Assembly (NCBI GenBank): GCA_045046885.1
Contig: JASFYX010000004.1
Location: 1-64,000, forward strand
DNA length: 64,000 nt
From: CG1-02-35-72 sp045046885
Lineage (GTDB): Bacteria; Bacteroidota; Bacteroidia; Flavobacteriales; Flavobacteriaceae
Direction of reading: 5' to 3'
A model generated the notes under the pieces. The model saw only the letters and a program-made list of their open reading frames with translations, made no database searches and had not been told where the DNA came from. Positions 60,108-64,000 of this stretch are shown here, piece after piece. The stretch's first letter is position 1. The number at the start of each line of letters is the position of its first letter. Position numbers and translations under genes: made by a program.

Positions 60108-61733
60108 ATGAGGCGCTTTTTAGTTTTAATTGGTATTATTTTATTGAGCTCACCGCTTTGGCAATGCGCCAGACGAGGACGCCCTACAGGAGGTGCTAAA
60201 GACAGTATTCCACCAATAATGATTACAGCTGAACCGCCTTTTAGAACGATTAATTTTAAAGCAAAAAAGATAAAAATTTATTTTGATGAATACATCAAAC
60301 TTAAAAATGTAGGGAAACAATTAATTGTTTCGCCACCCTTAAAATACAATCCTATAATTACACCATTGGGTTCAGCCAGTAAAGAAATTGATATTGAAAT
60401 ACTTGATACGCTAAAACCCAAAACGACCTATATTTTTAATTTTGGAACGAGTGTTCGCGATAACAATGAAGGCAATGTTTTATACAATTTTAAATATGTT
60501 TTTTCTACGGGCAGTTATATAGATTCTTTGTCTTTAAAAGGGACAATACAAGATGCTTTTAATTACAAACCAGATAAAGAAGTCGCTATTTTACTTTACA
60601 GAATAGACTCAACTTTTAACGATTCTATTATTTATAAGGGTTTGCCAAATTATATAAGCAATTCTCTAGATACAGTTGTTTGGGAAGCAACAAATATTAA
60701 AGAAGGTAGATATTTGTTAGCAGCTATAAAGCAGAAAAATTACGATTATAAATTTAAGCCAAAAGCCAACAAAATTGCTTTCTATCCAGAACTTATAAAT
60801 ATTCCTGTCGATTCAACAGCCAGTTTTAATTTGTCCTTATTTAAAGAAAATTTAGATTATAAATTGGCACGTCCTTCAGAAATGTCGAAGCAGCGTATTC
60901 TTTTTGGATATGAAGGAAATGCTAAAAGTTTACAAGTCGAATTGTTGTCAGAAGTACCTGAAGATTTTGAGTCGGTTGAGGCCTTTGAGGCCGATAGAGA
61001 CACTTTAAATTATTGGTTTAAAACTAAAACTGAGTTAGATTCGCTTCAATTTAAAATTACAAATAAATCTTATAAAGACACGACTTATATAGATACCGTC
61101 ACTGTAAAATTGCGTGCTAAAAAATTTGATTCTTTAATTGTAGGGAGTAACACTTCAAGAAGTATTACCCTAGATGAAAATATTAAAATGATTGCCAATC
61201 AGCCTTTTAAGAGTTTTGATGTTTCTAAAATTAAAATAATTGATAAGGATTCTGTAGAAGTACCTTTTAAAACAGAAATAACCAATTTTAAAAAGGAAGT
61301 CATTTTTAAGTTTGATAAAAAGCCATCAAATATATATAGGTTAAAGATGTTGCCAAAAGCCATAACAACTTTTTATCAGCAATCTAAAGATACCATTAAT
61401 TTTAAAGTAGCTACCAAAAAAATAACGGATTATGGCAGTATAATATTAAAGCTTGAAAATGTAAAATCATATCCAGTTATAATAGAAATTGTAAATAGTA
61501 GAGCTAAGGTAATTGCTAGTAAATATATTGAAAAACAGCAAGAGGTAAATTTTTTAAACTTAAACCCTGCTAAGTATTTTATTCGTGCTATTTACGATAC
61601 CAACAAAAATAAAAAATGGGATACAGGCAGTTTCTTAAAAAAACTACAACCCGAAAAAGTTATTTATTTTCCTAAAGTAATCGAACTAAGAGCCAATTGG
61701 ATAGACCAAGAAGTTTTTAATATTTCATACTAG
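60108..61733 (+). CDS. Ig-like (SbsA) domain lipoprotein
   Basis: A 541-residue lipoprotein with lipobox PLWQC and acylated Cys20 (MRRFLVLIGIILLSSPLWQC). After Cys20 comes ARRGRPTGGAKDSIPP, a sequence widespread among Bacteroidota proteins with an SbsA-type Ig-like domain (residues about 35-135, IKIYFDEYIKLKNVGKQLIV). The rest is mostly beta sandwich, including VSFRV-like repeats and a C-terminal SpaA-like domain ending FLNLNPAKYFIRAIYDTNKN. No enzyme activity is expected; an envelope-associated structural role is likely. Confidence 0.88.
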   Translation: MRRFLVLIGIILLSSPLWQCARRGRPTGGAKDSIPPIMITAEPPFRTINFKAKKIKIYFDEYIKLKNVGKQLIVSPPLKYNPIITPLGSASKEIDIEILDTLKPKTTYIFNFGTSVRDNNEGNVLYNFKYVFSTGSYIDSLSLKGTIQDAFNYKPDKEVAILLYRIDSTFNDSIIYKGLPNYISNSLDTVVWEATNIKEGRYLLAAIKQKNYDYKFKPKANKIAFYPELINIPVDSTASFNLSLFKENLDYKLARPSEMSKQRILFGYEGNAKSLQVELLSEVPEDFESVEAFEADRDTLNYWFKTKTELDSLQFKITNKSYKDTTYIDTVTVKLRAKKFDSLIVGSNTSRSITLDENIKMIANQPFKSFDVSKIKIIDKDSVEVPFKTEITNFKKEVIFKFDKKPSNIYRLKMLPKAITTFYQQSKDTINFKVATKKITDYGSIILKLENVKSYPVIIEIVNSRAKVIASKYIEKQQEVNFLNLNPAKYFIRAIYDTNKNKKWDTGSFLKKLQPEKVIYFPKVIELRANWIDQEVFNISY

Positions 61734-61791
61734 TTTTTGTAACTATACTTACACAAAGCATTTAAAGTTTTTTACTCTTGTTTATAGTTTC

Positions 61792-61799
61792 TATCTTTG
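61792..61799 (+). promoter_or_regulatory. -7 promoter box of the mrp gene
   Basis: TATCTTTG matches TAnnTTTG and lies 29 nt before the ATG of the Mrp-like gene. No TTG at the expected -33 spacing is seen. Confidence 0.4.
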
Positions 61800-61828
61800 T
61801 AATTTAGAATGAAAATAAATAAGAACTT

Positions 61829-62956
61829 ATGCAAATTAAAAAAAAGGACATTTTAAAAGCCCTTGAAAATATTACAGAACCAGGCAGTGGCAAGAGCTTA
61901 ATAGAGAGTGACGCCGTTAAAAATATTGTCATTTTCGACAAAGAAGTTGTGGTAGATGTTACCATAACCAACCCTTCTTTACAAGCCAAAAAGAAGACTG
62001 AAGTCGAAATAATGAAAATTATACACGATAAAGTGTATCAAAAAGCCGATGTGAAAGTCAACGTAAAAGCCGAAGTACCTGTAAAACCTTTAGAGCTTGA
62101 AAAAGAAAATCCTTTACCAAATATTAAAAATATTATAGCTGTAGCTTCTGGTAAAGGCGGTGTTGGTAAATCTACAATTACAGCTAATTTGGCTGTCTCT
62201 TTGTCAAAAATGGGTTTTAAAGTCGGTATTTTAGATGCCGATGTTTATGGACCTTCGATGCCTATTATGTTTGATGTACCAGAAGCAAGACCCTTATCTG
62301 TTATGGAAGGCGATCGCTCTAAAATGAAACCTATTGAGAGCTATGGTGTTAAGTTATTGTCTTTAGGATTTTTTACAAATGCAGACCAAGCCGTTATTTG
62401 GCGTGGCGCTATGGCTACAAAAGCCCTCAATCAGTTATTGTTTGATTCTGCTTGGGGCGATTTAGATTTTTTACTAATAGACCTACCTCCAGGAACTGGC
62501 GATATTCACTTATCAATTGTACAAGCTATTCCGGTAACGGGAGCCGTTATTGTGAGCACGCCACAAAACATTGCTTTGGCCGATGCCAAACGCGGTGTCG
62601 CGATGTTTAAACAAGAAAATATTAATGTGCCGGTTTTGGGAATTGTAGAGAATATGAGCTATTTTACACCAGCTGAATTACCCGATAATAAATATTATAT
62701 CTTTGGTCAGGATGGTGCTAAAAATTTAGCAGAAGATTTAAAAACCAGATTCCTTGGTGAGATTCCACTCGTGCAAAGTATCCGCGAAAGCGGCGATGTA
62801 GGACATCCTGTAAGCTTACAAGAAAATACACCTATAGAAAAGGCGTTTAAAGATATAGCGAAAAACGTTGTTGACGAATTGGTAAAGCGCAATAAAAATC
62901 TGCCACCAACAGAAATTGTACGTTTTACAACCATGTCTGGTTGTGCCACCAAATAA
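61829..62956 (+). CDS. Mrp/NBP35-family iron-sulfur carrier ATPase
   Basis: A 375-residue P-loop protein. The N-terminal MIP18/DUF59 domain (residues 1-85, with ALENITEPGSGKSLIE) is followed by the deviant Walker A ASGKGGVGKSTITANLA (106-122), DADVYGPSMPIM and LLIDLPPGTGDIHLSI. The C-x-x-C motif that binds the bridging cluster in ApbC/NBP35 is absent: the corresponding segment is VENMSYFTPAELPDNKYYIF. This variant is usual in Bacteroidota Mrp. The C terminus ends TMSGCATK. The gene overlaps the NifU-like gene by one base, so both probably work in Fe-S cluster delivery. Confidence 0.93.
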   Translation: MQIKKKDILKALENITEPGSGKSLIESDAVKNIVIFDKEVVVDVTITNPSLQAKKKTEVEIMKIIHDKVYQKADVKVNVKAEVPVKPLELEKENPLPNIKNIIAVASGKGGVGKSTITANLAVSLSKMGFKVGILDADVYGPSMPIMFDVPEARPLSVMEGDRSKMKPIESYGVKLLSLGFFTNADQAVIWRGAMATKALNQLLFDSAWGDLDFLLIDLPPGTGDIHLSIVQAIPVTGAVIVSTPQNIALADAKRGVAMFKQENINVPVLGIVENMSYFTPAELPDNKYYIFGQDGAKNLAEDLKTRFLGEIPLVQSIRESGDVGHPVSLQENTPIEKAFKDIAKNVVDELVKRNKNLPPTEIVRFTTMSGCATK

Positions 62957-63192
62957 TGACAACAGAACAAATACATATTAAAGTAGAACAAGCCCTCTCA
63001 GAAATTAGACCTTTTTTAATTTCTGATGGGGGTAATATTAAACTTATTGCTATTGAAGGCACAACCGTAAAAGTACAACTTGAAGGCGCTTGTATAAGCT
63101 GTTCTGTCAACCAAATGACGCTTAAAAATGGTGTAAAAGCCACCATAAAAAAACACTTACCCTTTATAGAAAAAGTAGTCGAAGTACGATAA
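62956..63192 (+). CDS. NifU C-terminal-domain Fe-S scaffold protein
   Basis: A 78-residue NifU-like protein with the C-x-x-C motif LEGACISCSVNQMTLKNGV (about residues 38-56), which binds an Fe-S cluster between two subunits. It starts QIHIKVEQALSEIRPFLISD with DGGNIKLIAIEG, the family pattern. The ATG at 62956 overlaps the mrp stop (TAATG); the earlier in-frame TTG at 62941 is rejected. It is likely the scaffold or carrier for the neighbouring Mrp ATPase. Confidence 0.93.
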   Translation: MTTEQIHIKVEQALSEIRPFLISDGGNIKLIAIEGTTVKVQLEGACISCSVNQMTLKNGVKATIKKHLPFIEKVVEVR

Positions 63193-63207
63193 AATACCGT
63201 TGTTTTC

Positions 63208-63225
63208 TGATTAAAATTTTAATCA
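63208..63225. repeat. Perfect AT palindrome after the nifU-like gene
   Basis: TGATTAAAATTTTAATCA is an 18-nt perfect palindrome, 15 nt after the stop, followed by a run of A. It could act as a weak terminator for the plus-strand genes or as a binding site; the lack of GC pairs and loop makes the terminator role doubtful. Confidence 0.35.
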
Positions 63226-63264
63226 AAAAAATAACAAATTCTTTTTAAATCTTTACAAAGGATT

Positions 63265-63314
63265 GTCATTTCGACATCAGGAGAAATCTCTATTATCTTG
63301 TAGAAAGAGATTCT
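63265..63314. repeat. Dispersed intergenic repeat fragment
   Basis: GTCATTTCGACATCAGGAG followed by AAATCTC, a spacer and AGAGATTCT resembles the GTCATTTCGA...GAGAAATCTC repeat found in intergenic regions of many Flavobacteriaceae. AGAAATCTCT and AGAGATTCT can pair imperfectly. Only one half of the usual inverted structure is present. Confidence 0.5.
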
Positions 63315-63482
63315 TTAAATTAAACCTTAGATTGAACTCAGATTTATAAGTAACTGTAATTAAATCTATTGTCTTTAATCTTAAAACAAAGCGGTCTTAT
63401 GTCTTTTATCAGATAGCAATGATAAGATATATTTATTTATATTTGTCTCCAATGAATTCGACTCAAAATATAGATTCCCAAT

Positions 63483-63508
63483 TTTTAGGATTACTTATCC
63501 TCCTAAAA
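63483..63508. promoter_or_regulatory. Inverted repeat upstream of hmgA
   Basis: TTTTAGGA (63483-63490) and TCCTAAAA (63501-63508) form a perfect 8-bp inverted repeat with a 10-nt spacer, 38 nt before the -7 box. Spacing of 18 nt between arm starts (about two helix turns) suits a dimeric regulator; it could also be a hairpin. Confidence 0.4.
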
Positions 63509-63545
63509 TTCTATATTAAACGCAATCCTGAATAAGCGTAGGATA

Positions 63546-63553
63546 TACTTTTG
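63546..63553 (+). promoter_or_regulatory. -7 promoter box of hmgA
   Basis: TACTTTTG matches TAnnTTTG, 32 nt before the proposed start of the homogentisate dioxygenase gene. No good -33 element at the standard distance. Confidence 0.45.
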
Positions 63554-63585
63554 CTATTTTTTTACTAACTTTTAAAATTAAATGA

Positions 63586-64000
63586 ATGCCTAGATATCAC
63601 ACACTTGGTAAAATACCTCATAAAAGACATACCACATTTAAAAAAGACGACGGCAGTTTGTATCAAGAAGAACTTTTTGGTACAGCAGGATTTGCAGGGA
63701 TGTCATCTTTAATTTACCATCTTTATCCGCCAACTGTTGTTAGCGAAATTAAGAGAATTAAAGATGTAACACCAAAAATTGCCATAGATAAAAATATGAA
63801 AGCTTTGAGTTTTAAAGGCTTTTCTTTAAAAGCTGAAGATGATTATATAGAAAGTAGAAAAGTACTTTTTGTAAATAAGGATTTAAAAATAGGTTTAGCC
63901 GCACCCAAATCGTTTTCTAAAGATTATTTTTATCGCAATAGCGATTCAGACGAAATGCTGTTTATCCATATTGGTTCAGGGAAGTTGAGAACTATGTATG
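63586..64000 (+). CDS. hmgA: Homogentisate 1,2-dioxygenase, N-terminal part
   Basis: The first 138 codons of hmgA are present; the gene runs off the right edge. The product is a non-haem iron dioxygenase that opens the ring of homogentisate in tyrosine and phenylalanine breakdown. Reading from the ATG at 63586 gives MPRYHTLGKIPHKRHTTFKK, then DGSLYQEELFGTAGFAGMSS and LIYHLYPPTVVSEIKRIKDV, which match the conserved N terminus of bacterial homogentisate dioxygenases. The iron ligands lie beyond the window. An ATG 3 nt earlier would meet a stop after two codons in another frame, so 63586 is the start. An inverted repeat and -7 box sit upstream. Confidence 0.92.
   Translation, partial: MPRYHTLGKIPHKRHTTFKKDDGSLYQEELFGTAGFAGMSSLIYHLYPPTVVSEIKRIKDVTPKIAIDKNMKALSFKGFSLKAEDDYIESRKVLFVNKDLKIGLAAPKSFSKDYFYRNSDSDEMLFIHIGSGKLRTMY

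Larger units (their letters stand above)
63193..63585. other. Intergenic region upstream of homogentisate dioxygenase
   Basis: About 390 nt without a gene. It holds an AT palindrome (63208-63225), a fragment of a dispersed Bacteroidota-type intergenic repeat (63265-63314), an 8-bp inverted repeat (63483-63508) and a -7 promoter box (63546-63553), each listed separately. Confidence 0.6.

Overview
The window is low-GC DNA with dense, mostly same-strand gene runs. It carries genes typical of marine or environmental Flavobacteriaceae (Bacteroidota): a DUF2795 gene beside secA, a PorV/PorQ-type outer-membrane barrel, a DUF5916 CBM9-like barrel protein, the 'Ig-like' lipoprotein beginning with the MRRFL...CARRGRPTGG pattern, a homodimeric GlyS, and -7 promoter boxes of the Bacteroidota type TAnnTTTG. 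No rRNA, tRNA, CRISPR array, transposase or phage gene was seen.

Layout. (1) 1-2004, minus strand: 5' end of secA, DUF2795, a PduO-type cobalamin adenosyltransferase and a SAM methyltransferase. (2) 2092-42278, plus strand: 38 genes with almost no gaps, forming one surface-polysaccharide locus of about 40 kb. (3) 42265-49840, minus strand: housekeeping and envelope genes (lnt, PorV-like barrel, YheT-like hydrolase, MTA/SAH nucleosidase, lolD, DUF5916). (4) 50022-53653, plus strand: sucC, then two near-identical PhnA-like mini-genes in direct repeat that bracket a two-gene cassette (LbH acyltransferase and polysaccharide deacetylase). (5) 53661-54548, minus: DUF1697 gene and a small unknown. 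(6) 54963-57541, plus: nucleotidyltransferase, PLP enzyme and CDP-alcohol phosphotransferase, which look like a compact Kennedy-type headgroup pathway. (7) 57681-64000: glyS, comF, Ig-like lipoprotein, mrp, nifU-like, and the 5' end of homogentisate 1,2-dioxygenase.

How the polysaccharide locus works together. Export and assembly parts are an outer-membrane OPX lipoprotein, a BY-kinase/co-polymerase with a Tyr-Gly repeat tail, two different initiating phosphoglycosyltransferases (one at each end), a Wzm/Wzt ABC exporter whose Wzt has an extended C-terminal domain, and an O-antigen ligase/polymerase-like protein. No Wzx flippase was recognised. Precursor genes include a TviB-type UDP-HexNAc dehydrogenase, a CapI-type epimerase, an AsnB-type amidotransferase, and a complete NeuB-NeuC-NeuA set for CMP-N-acetylneuraminic acid. 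About ten glycosyltransferases and several tailoring enzymes (methyltransferases, PIG-L deacetylase, GNAT, two WbqC proteins, CapK-like AMP-binding enzyme) complete it.

The most unusual part is 8371-16068. There an Arn-like set (GT2 polyprenyl-phosphate glycosyltransferase, paired four-helix EamA/SMR proteins, WecE/ArnB-type aminotransferase, GT-C transferase) sits next to WbqC, two methyltransferases and a DAO-family flavoprotein. I infer that it makes, flips and transfers a modified amino sugar as a periplasmic decoration of the glycan. This is inference from families and order; no function here is experimentally shown by the sequence.
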